DNA of 62,182 nt from Sandaracinaceae bacterium (lineage in GTDB: Bacteria; Myxococcota_A; Polyangia; Polyangiales; JAFGIB01), in contig JADGRF010000237.1 in assembly GCA_017881055.1 (NCBI GenBank), positions 1-62,182 of the forward strand, written 5' to 3'. The notes beneath the pieces were generated by a model. It did not search any database. It had not been told where the DNA came from and saw only the letters and a list, made by a program, of their open reading frames with translations. Of this stretch, positions 36,217-43,921 are shown in pieces. Numbering within the stretch: position 1 is the stretch's first letter; the number at the start of each line of letters is the position of its first letter. A program made the translations under genes and the position numbers.

Positions 36217-38063
36217 ACGGTGTGAACGCCAGCGCCGCGCGTTATCTGCTCGCGTGGTCCGTGTTCACGCTGCTCGGTTGTCTCGCGGTGCACGCGCGTG
36301 CCAGCATTTCGCGGGTACCGATGCCGGACGAAGCGAGCACGCGCTGGGCCTATGAAGCGCTCGCACAGGCCGCGCAACACCTGCCGCTGACGGCGGCACC
36401 CCCCCGCGCCGAGCACTACCGCGCGGGGGGCGCCATCTTCGTGAGTGTCTACGTGCACGGCCAGCGCGTGGCACGACACGTCGCCGGCGCCACGCTCACT
36501 AAGGCCGTGCGCGAAGCGGGTGTTGCGTTCGCGCGCCAGCCGCTGCTCGCGCTCGCGTTCTCCGCGAGAAAGCCTGCCGACCGCCCCCGTTTTCGCATCG
36601 AGCTCACGCGTGGCGACGCAGCGCTCGTCGACGCGCTGCCCTGGCTGCGCGCGCTCTTGCTCGTGCCGTTGCGCGACGGTCTGTGCGCGACCCAGGGAAC
36701 CGACGGTGGCCGCAGCGTGTGCCTGACGCCCGATGATATCTGGGGCCTAGGCCTGTACGACCGCGCGGTGGTCGCACCGATTCCAGACCTCACGTTCGGT
36801 ACCGACCTCGCTCTGCTCGAGCAGCGGCTCGCCGACGATCTCGGCACGACTCGCGCGGAGCTGCACCAGAACGGGCGTGTGCGCAGGGTTCGCATCGAAG
36901 CCATGGCGCCCTGGCCGACCGAAACGCCGCGGCCCGCGCTGACACGCGAGCAGCTGGAAACCGCCGCGCGGGACGGGGCGAAGTTCGTGTTACGTCATCA
37001 AGCTCGCTCGGGCCGGTATACCTACGTCTACGATGCTCAGCACGACCGTGCGCTCGCCGGCGACGACTACAGTCTGCCTCGCCACGGGGGCACGACGTAT
37101 TTCTTGGCGCAGGCGGCGCAGCGTTTGGCCATGCCCGAGGCGCGTGCAGGTGCGCGGCGCGCGCTCGGCTATCTGCGCGCCTCCGCGATCACGACCTGCG
37201 GCGCGCCGGATCGCCTATGCGTGCTGCAGGATGGCGAAGTGGAAGTGGGCGCGAGCGCGCTCACCGCCTTGGCAGCTGCCGAGCTCTTGCAGAGCGGCGA
37301 CGACGCCGATGTGAGCGCTCTCTTGTCCGGTCTCACGGCGTTTCTGCGCGCGCAGCAGCGTCCCGATGGCGAGCTGATGCACGAGTACGATCGCAAGCGC
37401 GAGCGCGCTGTGGATGTCCAGCACATGTACTACAGCGGTGAAACCGCGATGGCGCTGCTGACCGCGTACGAGCGCACGCGCGACCCGCGCGACTTGCAAG
37501 CAGCGCGGCGCTTGATGGCGCACCTCACGGGCGCCGGCTGGAGCTTCTTCGGCAGTCGCTACTTCTACGGCGAGGAGCACTGGACTTGCCAAGCGGTGGG
37601 TAAAGCCGCGGCGTACATGGACGTCAGCGCTGCGCTCGCGTTCTGCGTGCGTTGGGCGCGCTGGCAGTCGCACCTGCAATATGCTGCGGGCGATACGCCT
37701 TGGCCTTCGGAAGGCGCGTTCGGTGTCGGCCCCGTGCTCTTGCCGCGCGTCACGACAGCTGCGTCGCGTGTCGAAGCGAGCGTCCCGCTCTTTCGCGTGC
37801 TGCGTGCGCATCAACAGAGTGCGCACGGTGTGACCGACGCGAGCGAGCTGCGTGAACTGCGCAGGGTGATCGAGCGTTCGGTTGGCCTCTTGCTTCGTCA
37901 GCGTTGGGCACCGGGGCCCACGCACTTGTTCCGCAATCCGGCGCGCGCGTACGGGGGCATGCCGGGCACCGCCGCCGACCTCACCTCACGCACCGACATG
38001 GTTCAGCACGCAGGCAGCGCGCTCTTGGCGTGGGCGCGGGACGGCGTTTTCGATGCGCAGTGA
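36213..38063 (+). CDS. Secreted alpha/alpha-toroid-like protein, unknown function
   Basis: A signal or anchor helix (LLAWSVFTLLGCLAVHA) is followed by an N-terminal domain of about 230 residues. It includes YRAGGAIFVSVYVHGQRVA and GATLTKAVREAGVAFARQP, which are faintly AMMECR1-like. From about residue 245 the protein is almost wholly helical with repeated hairpins (GGTTYFLAQAAQRLAMPEAR, SGETAMALLTAYERT, AVGKAAAYMDVSAALAF), the layout of a six-hairpin or terpenoid-cyclase-like toroid. Such folds occur in glycosidases, lyases and epimerases. No catalytic set is certain. The ATGA overlap couples it to the membrane protein upstream. Confidence 0.6.
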   Translation: MNGVNASAARYLLAWSVFTLLGCLAVHARASISRVPMPDEASTRWAYEALAQAAQHLPLTAAPPRAEHYRAGGAIFVSVYVHGQRVARHVAGATLTKAVREAGVAFARQPLLALAFSARKPADRPRFRIELTRGDAALVDALPWLRALLLVPLRDGLCATQGTDGGRSVCLTPDDIWGLGLYDRAVVAPIPDLTFGTDLALLEQRLADDLGTTRAELHQNGRVRRVRIEAMAPWPTETPRPALTREQLETAARDGAKFVLRHQARSGRYTYVYDAQHDRALAGDDYSLPRHGGTTYFLAQAAQRLAMPEARAGARRALGYLRASAITTCGAPDRLCVLQDGEVEVGASALTALAAAELLQSGDDADVSALLSGLTAFLRAQQRPDGELMHEYDRKRERAVDVQHMYYSGETAMALLTAYERTRDPRDLQAARRLMAHLTGAGWSFFGSRYFYGEEHWTCQAVGKAAAYMDVSAALAFCVRWARWQSHLQYAAGDTPWPSEGAFGVGPVLLPRVTTAASRVEASVPLFRVLRAHQQSAHGVTDASELRELRRVIERSVGLLLRQRWAPGPTHLFRNPARAYGGMPGTAADLTSRTDMVQHAGSALLAWARDGVFDAQ

Positions 38064-38289
38064 ACTCCCTGACCTTGGTTGCCGGCAGCGCGGGGGGCTG
38101 CGTTCGGTCGGCGGACGCCGGCCCGGCGATTCGGCCAGCCGCGGCTGCGGCAGCAAGATCGCGCATGGACCAGCTCACTCGGGCAACGCCTGGTCCGCGC
38201 TCTTGCTCCTGGTTTCGTTTGCGCTGATTCGGCGCCGGCAGGCTCGCCGGACGCTGCTCCGCCGCGGTCCGTCAGCGCCCGCGCATTGA
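38053..38289 (+). CDS. Short frame ending in a MYXO-CTERM-like sorting tail
   Basis: The frame, shifted by one relative to the upstream toroid gene, ends with SRGCGSKIAHG, then a spacer, then WSALLLLVSFALIRRRQARR. A Gly-Cys pair, a hydrophobic helix and an Arg cluster make the MYXO-CTERM signature used in Myxococcota for surface sorting. The preceding 35 residues look random. Either this is a small protein starting at the ATG at 38053, or it is the detached C-terminal tail of the upstream protein, lost by a frameshift near 38063. It occupies most of the 343-bp gap before metK. The tail is convincing; the gene boundary is not. Confidence 0.4.
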   Translation: MRSELPDLGCRQRGGLRSVGGRRPGDSASRGCGSKIAHGPAHSGNAWSALLLLVSFALIRRRQARRTLLRRGPSAPAH

Positions 38290-38406
38290 CACGCCATGGC
38301 CCGATCGCTAAAAGCCCCGTGCACTGGGCGATCACCTGCGCCTCTGCACCCCTGCACGCTACACACCCGACCGGCCCCTTGCGGCTCTCGGGGTCGAGGA
38401 GATGTC

Positions 38407-39654
38407 ATGGCCTACTTGTTCACGTCCGAGTCCGTTTCCGAGGGTCATCCCGACAAGATCTGCGACGCGATTTCCGATGCCGTCCTCGATGCGTGTCTCG
38501 AGCAGGACAAGCGCTCGCGCGTGGCATGCGAGACGCTCGTGAAGACGGGCTTCGTGGTCGTCGCCGGTGAGATCACCACGCGCGCCACGCTCGACTACGC
38601 CAAGATCGTGCGCGAAGCCGTGCGCGAGATCGGCTACACGGACTCGTCGATGGGCTTCGACGCCGACACCTGCGCGGTGCTGACGGCCGTCGAGCAGCAG
38701 TCGCCCGACATCTCGCAGGGCGTGACCGAAGGCGCGGGTCTCTTCAAGGAGCAGGGCGCGGGCGATCAAGGCCTGATGTTCGGCTTCGCGATCGACGAGA
38801 CGCCCGAGCTCATGCCGATGCCGATCATGCTCGCGCACAAGCTCGTGAAGCAACAGGCCGCGCTGCGCAAGAACGGCAAGCTCAAGTGGCTGCGCCCGGA
38901 CGCGAAGAGCCAGGTCACGGTCGAGTACGGCGAAGACGGCAAGCCCTCGCGCATCGACGCCGTCGTGCTCTCGACGCAGCACGAAGACGGCGTCAAGCAC
39001 AAGACCATCCAAGACGCGGTGATCGAAGAGATCATCAAGCCGCTCTTGCCCGCGAAGATGATCGACAAGAAGACCAAGTTCTTCGTGAACCCGACCGGTC
39101 GCTTCGTGGTCGGTGGTCCGTACGGCGACTGCGGTCTCACGGGTCGCAAGATCATCGTCGACAGCTACGGCGGCATGGGCCGTCACGGCGGCGGCGCGTT
39201 CAGTGGCAAGGATCCGAGCAAGGTCGACCGCAGCGCCTGCTACTTCGCGCGCTACGTCGCGAAGAACATCGTCGCAGCCAAGCTCGCCAGCAAGTGCGAG
39301 GTTCAGGTCGCGTACGCGATCGGCGTGGCCAAGCCCGTCGGCGTGTACGTCACGACGTTCGGCACCGGCGTCGTCGACGACGCGAAGATCGCCAAGGCCG
39401 TCGAGGGCATCTTCGATTTCCGCCCGGCCGCGCTGATCGAGACGCTCGACCTGCTCCGCCCCATCTACAAGAAGACGGCGGCCTACGGTCACTTTGGCCG
39501 CACGGAAAAGAGCTTCTCCTGGGAGAACGCCGACCGCGCGCTCGAGCTCGCAGATGCTCTCCTGCCCAAGCGCAACGGTGCGTCGGCCAAGCCGGCGCGT
39601 GCAGCGCGTACAGCCAAGGGCGGCAAGAAGGCGCAAGCGACCGCGGGGGCGTGA
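38407..39654 (+). CDS. metK: S-adenosylmethionine synthase
   Basis: MetK makes SAM from methionine and ATP. The ATG at 38407 ([17 protein letters not shown]) is the universal N-terminus, and GAGGAG precedes it. Motifs include [39 protein letters not shown] (quoted in pieces: [11 protein letters not shown] and DCGLTGRKI), [17 protein letters not shown] and the C-terminal GHFGR. A C-terminal tail of about 25 residues is rich in Ala and Lys and is not part of the core. No riboswitch is recognisable in the 117-bp leader. An upstream in-frame start at 38296 is rejected. Confidence 0.97.
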   Translation: MAYLFTSESVSEGHPDKICDAISDAVLDACLEQDKRSRVACETLVKTGFVVVAGEITTRATLDYAKIVREAVREIGYTDSSMGFDADTCAVLTAVEQQSPDISQGVTEGAGLFKEQGAGDQGLMFGFAIDETPELMPMPIMLAHKLVKQQAALRKNGKLKWLRPDAKSQVTVEYGEDGKPSRIDAVVLSTQHEDGVKHKTIQDAVIEEIIKPLLPAKMIDKKTKFFVNPTGRFVVGGPYGDCGLTGRKIIVDSYGGMGRHGGGAFSGKDPSKVDRSACYFARYVAKNIVAAKLASKCEVQVAYAIGVAKPVGVYVTTFGTGVVDDAKIAKAVEGIFDFRPAALIETLDLLRPIYKKTAAYGHFGRTEKSFSWENADRALELADALLPKRNGASAKPARAARTAKGGKKAQATAGA

Positions 39655-39720
39655 AGCCACGCGTGAACCGGGTATCTCCGGGGAATCCTGCTTTTTCTCG
39701 CGAAACGTGTGCTGTCCTGG

Positions 39721-39768
39721 CTGACTCGGCTGTGCCCGCCGGAACTTTCGGTGGGCCTCGGGAGTCAG
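39721..39768. other. Nested stem-loop downstream of metK
   Basis: CTGACTC (39721-39727) pairs with GAGTCAG (39762-39768). Inside it, CCCGCCG (39735-39741) pairs with CGGTGGG (39749-39755), using one G-U pair. It lies 66 nt after the metK stop and 85 nt before the next gene. It may be a terminator or a leader structure; no U-run follows directly. Confidence 0.4.
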
Positions 39769-39852
39769 AAGGGATATGCTCCGTCGTGTAGGCCTGCGTG
39801 TGGGCCTGTCGGGGCGCCAGTTTGGTCGCTTCTTGGCGGCGAGTAGGAACGC

Positions 39853-40443
39853 ATGGAGATTCGGCTGAGCGTCGTATTGCTCGCGGTGCTGCTCCTTCTG
39901 GGGTCCGCGCTGAGCGCATCCGAGCCCGCCACTGTGCAGACCGAAGCTGCGCGCGCGGTAGTCGGCATGGGTGTCGGTGACGCGAGCGGTCTAGCGCAGC
40001 TCGAAGATGCGGTCGCGCTCGATCGCAGCAACCTCGAGCGAACGCGCGAGCTAGCGACGGTGTACCTGCGCCTCGGCCAGCCAGGCCTCGCGATCTCGGC
40101 CGTGCGTGCCGCGCCACCCGAGCTCGCGCGCGACGCCCTGCTCACGCATCGGCTCGCGCAGGCGTACGAAGCCAGCGGCCGCGTCGACGATGCGCTGGCC
40201 ACTGCGCAGCTGGCGCATGCGCGTTGTCTGTGCGCGCTCTCCGGCTCCGAGATGTGCACCAACATTCCGCGTTGCTCCGGCGGGACGCTGGCTGCGCTCG
40301 AGATGCACGAAGAAGCGCTCGCGACGCTCACGCGTTGGGGTGTTGCTGATCCACGGCACGACGGTCGCACCGGTCTTGCGTACAAGCTTGCGCAGCGCAC
40401 CGCACGCATCGCATCGATCGCGTTGCGCGACGACGCGGAATAG
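39853..40443 (+). CDS. Periplasmic TPR-like protein
   Basis: The N-terminal signal is MEIRLSVVLLAVLLLLGSALS. The mature region has paired helices with TPR spacing: AVALDRSNLERTRELATVYL, RLGQPGLAISAVRA, and LLTHRLAQAYEASGRVDDAL. A Cys-containing loop (CLCALSGSEMCTNIPRC) interrupts the repeats and may form disulfides. It probably acts as a protein-interaction module in the envelope. No partner is evident. Confidence 0.65.
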   Translation: MEIRLSVVLLAVLLLLGSALSASEPATVQTEAARAVVGMGVGDASGLAQLEDAVALDRSNLERTRELATVYLRLGQPGLAISAVRAAPPELARDALLTHRLAQAYEASGRVDDALATAQLAHARCLCALSGSEMCTNIPRCSGGTLAALEMHEEALATLTRWGVADPRHDGRTGLAYKLAQRTARIASIALRDDAE

Positions 40444-40464
40444 CAACGAACGCGGTGAACGCGC

Positions 40465-40929
40465 ATGTATGCGTGCACGGCACACGCAATGACTTGCATG
40501 TGCTCGAGCATGCGTGCAACGCAGGCGGACTGCAGCACGAACGGTTGCAAGATCAACCGGTGCGACACGGGCTTCGGCGACTGCGACTCGAATCCGTTCA
40601 ACGGCTGTGAGTCGTCCGTGCGCTCGCTGAGTAGCTGTGGCAGCTGCGGTACCGCGTGCGCGATTGCGCACGCGGTCGTTTCCTGCGGCACCGGGACCTG
40701 TCAGTTCGTGCGTTGTCAGGGCGGCTGGCGAAGTCACGCTCGCGAGCGAATCCGAACGCCTGGACCGCGAGCAATTTCAACGAATAGCTCGTTCACGTAC
40801 GTGCAGAACGTGGTCATGGGCAGCAGCGGCACCAGCTACACCTATCTGTCCGGGACCGACTCCCAGGGCAATCCGGTCTACACGACCGAATATGGCGCGG
40901 GCGCAGGCGGTCGCGTCGTGCAGCACTGA
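40465..40929 (+). pseudogene. Remnant of a Cys-rich repeat surface protein
   Basis: Residues DCSTNGCKINRCDTGFGDCD, then NPFNGCESSV, CGSCGTACAIAHAVVSCG and CQFVRCQGGW follow the repeating C-x-C-x-DCD-x-NGCE pattern of long secreted proteins in this phylum. Only about one repeat unit survives. The pattern stops abruptly after GGW, and the remaining frame looks unrelated. No signal peptide precedes it. I read it as a decayed fragment within the 512-bp stretch between 40444 and 40955. A short secreted protein cannot be excluded. Confidence 0.45.
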
Positions 40930-40955
40930 CAGCGGCGCTCACGGAGAGGTTGTAG

Positions 40956-41528
40956 CTACTCTGTTTGCGCGAGCGTGCTGAGCGTCGCGGGCGTGAGCTC
41001 GCGGCGTGCCAGCCCGGCGCAGCGCTCCTGCGTGAATCGCATGGCGGACTGCATCGCGCAGTCGCCTGCGGCGAGCACGGCGGTCTGCGTGGTGCATGCG
41101 GCGGCGTGCGCGGCGGCGCTCGTGTCCTCGATCGCGGCGAGCGTCGCGACTACCGCTTGCACGGCGCTGTCCACCACGGCGTCGTGCTCTCCGGCTCGTG
41201 CTGCTAGGCGCGCGCCGTGCTCGCGGCAGGCGTCGGTATTTCCATCAGCGCGCGTCCACGCAGCCGCAGCGTCGAGCGCCGCTTCGAGCTCGGCATCGGG
41301 CTCGGCCAGATAGGTCAGCGCTTCACGGCTGCAGCTGATGGCTGCAGACACCAGAGCGCGCGGCTCGGCGCCCAGGCGTGCCGCAATCGCCAGCAACCAA
41401 TCCGCGCGCGGGCATTGCTCGAAAAACGCCAGCCAGTCCTCGCCGAAGGTCGCGGCGAACGTGGTCAGATCGCTGTGCGAGCCAAGCTGCTGCAGGCGCT
41501 CCGCGACGCTGCTCGTCGCGTGGCTCAC
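40956..41528 (-). CDS. Conserved-looking protein of unknown function
   Basis: The GTG at 41528 overlaps the esterase stop codon (GTGA), which favours this start over 41609. The N-terminus has FGEDWLAFFEQCPRADWLL, a motif seen in small uncharacterised proteins of this phylum. The rest is helical and Ala-rich, with several cysteines and a C-terminus ending TPATLSTLAQTE. No signal peptide or TM segment is visible, so it is probably cytoplasmic. Co-translation with the esterase is likely. Confidence 0.55.
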   Translation of the reverse strand: MSHATSSVAERLQQLGSHSDLTTFAATFGEDWLAFFEQCPRADWLLAIAARLGAEPRALVSAAISCSREALTYLAEPDAELEAALDAAAAWTRADGNTDACREHGARLAARAGEHDAVVDSAVQAVVATLAAIEDTSAAAHAAACTTQTAVLAAGDCAMQSAMRFTQERCAGLARRELTPATLSTLAQTE

Positions 41529-42238
41529 GACACCGACCGGGTGATGAACGCGCCGAGCTTCTCGAGCACGGGCGGCGGGATCTCGTGACCCCCGCGAAAC
41601 TCGACCCACTCATGCTCGGCGCCGGCCTCCACCCACAGCTCGCGCAGCTTGTCTGCTGCCACGAACGGCAGGATCGCATCGACTTGCCCGTGACTCTGGA
41701 ACACACGCAAGCCCTCGCGCCGCGACATGCGTGGCAGCCAGGTCTGCGCCGAGATCAGCGTGGTCGAGAGCAGCGCCAGGCCTGCCAGCGGCCGAGGATC
41801 CGAAAGCGCCACGTCGCACGCGATCATCGCGCCCTGCGAGAACCCACCGAGCACGATCTTCTCCGAGGGCACCGACAGCCGCTCCTGCAGCTCGTTCAAG
41901 CACGCGATCACGCGCTCGCGCGCGTGCACGAGGCCTTCGGGTACTTCGTTGCTGCGCGCCAAGAGATCGGCCTGCGTGCGCGCCTGCTCGAAACGCGCCA
42001 AGTCGATGCGCCACCACGCGCGCGCCGGAAAGGGGAACTCCGGTAGCGACAGCGGCGCCTCGGGAAACGCGAAGCGGGTTCCGCCGGGCACGCGCAGCAT
42101 GCGCTCGAGTCCGACCAAGTCCGTGCCCGGCGCGCCGAAGCCGTGCATCAACACCACCAAGGGTCCGTCGCCACCGCCCGCGCGATCGCTGCCACCTGTC
42201 AAGTGCGTGAGCAGGCCACCGAAGTTCTCGTCTCGCAT
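41525..42238 (-). CDS. Carboxylesterase/phospholipase-type alpha/beta hydrolase
   Basis: The ATG at 42238 starts MRDENFGGLLTHLTGG. Oxyanion-hole region VVLMHGFGAPGTDLVGL, nucleophile elbow LGGFSQGAMIACD (Ser), SHGQVDAILP (Asp) and FRGGHEIPPPV (His) complete the catalytic triad of the acyl-protein thioesterase/carboxylesterase family. The product has 237 residues and is cytoplasmic. The substrate is unknown. The longer open frame to 42604 runs antisense through a PilZ gene and is rejected. Confidence 0.88.
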   Translation of the reverse strand: MRDENFGGLLTHLTGGSDRAGGGDGPLVVLMHGFGAPGTDLVGLERMLRVPGGTRFAFPEAPLSLPEFPFPARAWWRIDLARFEQARTQADLLARSNEVPEGLVHARERVIACLNELQERLSVPSEKIVLGGFSQGAMIACDVALSDPRPLAGLALLSTTLISAQTWLPRMSRREGLRVFQSHGQVDAILPFVAADKLRELWVEAGAEHEWVEFRGGHEIPPPVLEKLGAFITRSVS

Positions 42239-42332
42239 GTCGTTCTTTTCCCGCGAAGTCCCTGCGTATAACGGGCCGGATGCTCGTGCGCAACCCGCGT
42301 TGCGGCGTCCTCGATGCTTCGGGTATCCTGGA

Positions 42333-42683
42333 GTGGTGCAACGTCGCGAGCATGCCCGGTACAGGCTTTGGTTTCCGGTGCAAATCCAAGCGAACGGGCA
42401 CGGTGCAGTCGACGCCAAAGTTGCGATCGGCCACAACATCGGCGCGGGCGGCATGCTGATCGCGCTCTGCATCGACGTGAAGATCGGTGAGACCGTTTCG
42501 ATCACGTTCCAGCTCCCTGGCGCGAGCACGGAGCGAACCTTGCGCGGTACCGTCGTGCGTCTCGATCCCAACGTCGACGATCCGGATGGCGAGTGGCCGT
42601 TCAAAGCGGGCGTCGAGTTCGCCGAGGTCTCACCGGATTTGATCCCCTACCTGGAACACGCCGTGGCACGCTTCGGCGAATGA
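42333..42683 (+). CDS. PilZ-domain protein
   Basis: It starts at a GTG (42333 or 42336). The N-terminal RREHARYRLWFPVQI carries the RxxxR cyclic-di-GMP-binding motif. GHNIGAGGMLI takes the place of the D/NxSxxG motif, with Gly replacing Ser. The barrel ends WPFKAGVEFAEVSPD. About 116 residues is a single PilZ domain. The stop overlaps the ATG of the RNA methyltransferase gene, so the two are co-translated. This PilZ protein is a better c-di-GMP candidate than the one at 30229. Confidence 0.75.
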   Translation: MVQRREHARYRLWFPVQIQANGHGAVDAKVAIGHNIGAGGMLIALCIDVKIGETVSITFQLPGASTERTLRGTVVRLDPNVDDPDGEWPFKAGVEFAEVSPDLIPYLEHAVARFGE

Positions 42684-43882
42684 CGGAAACTGGCACTGGG
42701 CCCCTCGACAATCTGCGGCTGATCGGAGCGGGCGGTACCAACAAAGTGATGGCGGGCGAGCTCATGCGCTTGTGCAGGCGTGCGTTCGACGACGTGCGTT
42801 TGCCCGAGCCGAAGAAGCACGGCACCGGCGCCCTCATATACCCGTTCGAGCCGCGCGTCGCGAAGCTGGCCGCGCTCTACCACCGCACCAGTGTGCGCGT
42901 GCTCTGGGACGTGCTCGAAACGCGCGCGGCGCGCCTCGAGCCGCTGTTCGCCGACGTCCTGGCCATCGCCAAGCAGAACGCTCCGCGCTACTTGTGGGAC
43001 GGCGCGCGCCTGTCGGTGTACGCGCACGGCGTCGAGGCGTTCGCCGCCGGTGAGCGTCAGGTCGTGGGTACCGTCAAGAACGCGCTGATCGAGGCTGCAG
43101 CTGACAGCGGCATGCAAGTCACCCTCGATCCCGAGACGCCGAACATCATCTTCGCCGTGCGCCTTTCCGAAGGCGTCGTGCGCGTGTCGGTCGACCTGGC
43201 GGGGCGGCCGATGAACCAACGCGGGTACCGCAGCGAGCGCGGTGTGGCTCCGTTGCGCGAGGATCTCGCCGCCGTGCTGCTCATGCTCGCGCGCTACGAC
43301 GCGCGCCGAGACATCTTGATCGATCCGTTCTCGGGCACCGGCACGATCGCGATCGAAGCTGCCTGCATGGCGAAGGCGCTGCCGGTCTGGGTGTCTCCGC
43401 GCCGCGCGTTGGTCTGCGACATGCCAGCGTTCGCAGGCCTGCCCCCGAGCGGTGCTGACGCGCTGTTCGCCGATACCGAGCCCTGTATAGTGGCAGCTGA
43501 CGCCGACCCCGACCTGGCCGACGTCACCCTGCGCGCCGCCGGTCGGGCGGGCGTCGCGGACTCACTGATCGTGCTCACGAGCGACATGCGCGAGCTCGGC
43601 CCTGGCAGGATCCGCGAGCTCACCGCGGAGCGCGCCGCCGGCCGCGAGACCGGCCTCTTCCTTGGGAATCCGCCGTACGGCGAGCGCATCGGCGACGACG
43701 ACGAGCTCGATGCGTTGTACGCCGACTTGGGCGACCTGTGCTCGCGCTTCTCCGGCTTCCGCGCCGCGTTCTTGGTCGCCAACCGCAACTTCGAGCGAGC
43801 GTTCGGCATGCAGCCGGCGATCAAGAAGCCGCTCAACAACGGCCCGCTGCCTGCGTATTTCTATCTGTACGAAATTCCGTGA
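42680..43882 (+). CDS. THUMP-domain class I RNA methyltransferase (RlmL-N/UPF0020 type)
   Basis: The ATG at 42680 overlaps the PilZ stop. The N-terminal part (about residues 1-175) corresponds to the ferredoxin-like and THUMP region. PMNQRGYRSERGVAPLREDLAA is the family signature. The catalytic Rossmann domain has ILIDPFSGTGTIAIEAACMA and the substrate loop LGNPPYGERIG. These enzymes make m2G in 23S rRNA or tRNA. At 400 residues it matches single-domain RlmL-N-like proteins rather than the fused RlmKL of E. coli. Confidence 0.9.
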   Translation: MTETGTGPLDNLRLIGAGGTNKVMAGELMRLCRRAFDDVRLPEPKKHGTGALIYPFEPRVAKLAALYHRTSVRVLWDVLETRAARLEPLFADVLAIAKQNAPRYLWDGARLSVYAHGVEAFAAGERQVVGTVKNALIEAAADSGMQVTLDPETPNIIFAVRLSEGVVRVSVDLAGRPMNQRGYRSERGVAPLREDLAAVLLMLARYDARRDILIDPFSGTGTIAIEAACMAKALPVWVSPRRALVCDMPAFAGLPPSGADALFADTEPCIVAADADPDLADVTLRAAGRAGVADSLIVLTSDMRELGPGRIRELTAERAAGRETGLFLGNPPYGERIGDDDELDALYADLGDLCSRFSGFRAAFLVANRNFERAFGMQPAIKKPLNNGPLPAYFYLYEIP

Positions 43883-43921
43883 CGCGTGGCTGCAGCTGTC
43901 AGCTGCGCACGACCCCGCAGC

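Noticed and set aside
38290..38406. SAM riboswitch upstream of metK
   Set aside because: None of the SAM riboswitch consensus elements I know is visible in the 117-bp leader.
40401..40520. Possible tRNA or small RNA before the Cys-rich remnant
   Set aside because: No acceptor/T-arm pattern can be drawn, and the stretch is simple low-complexity sequence.
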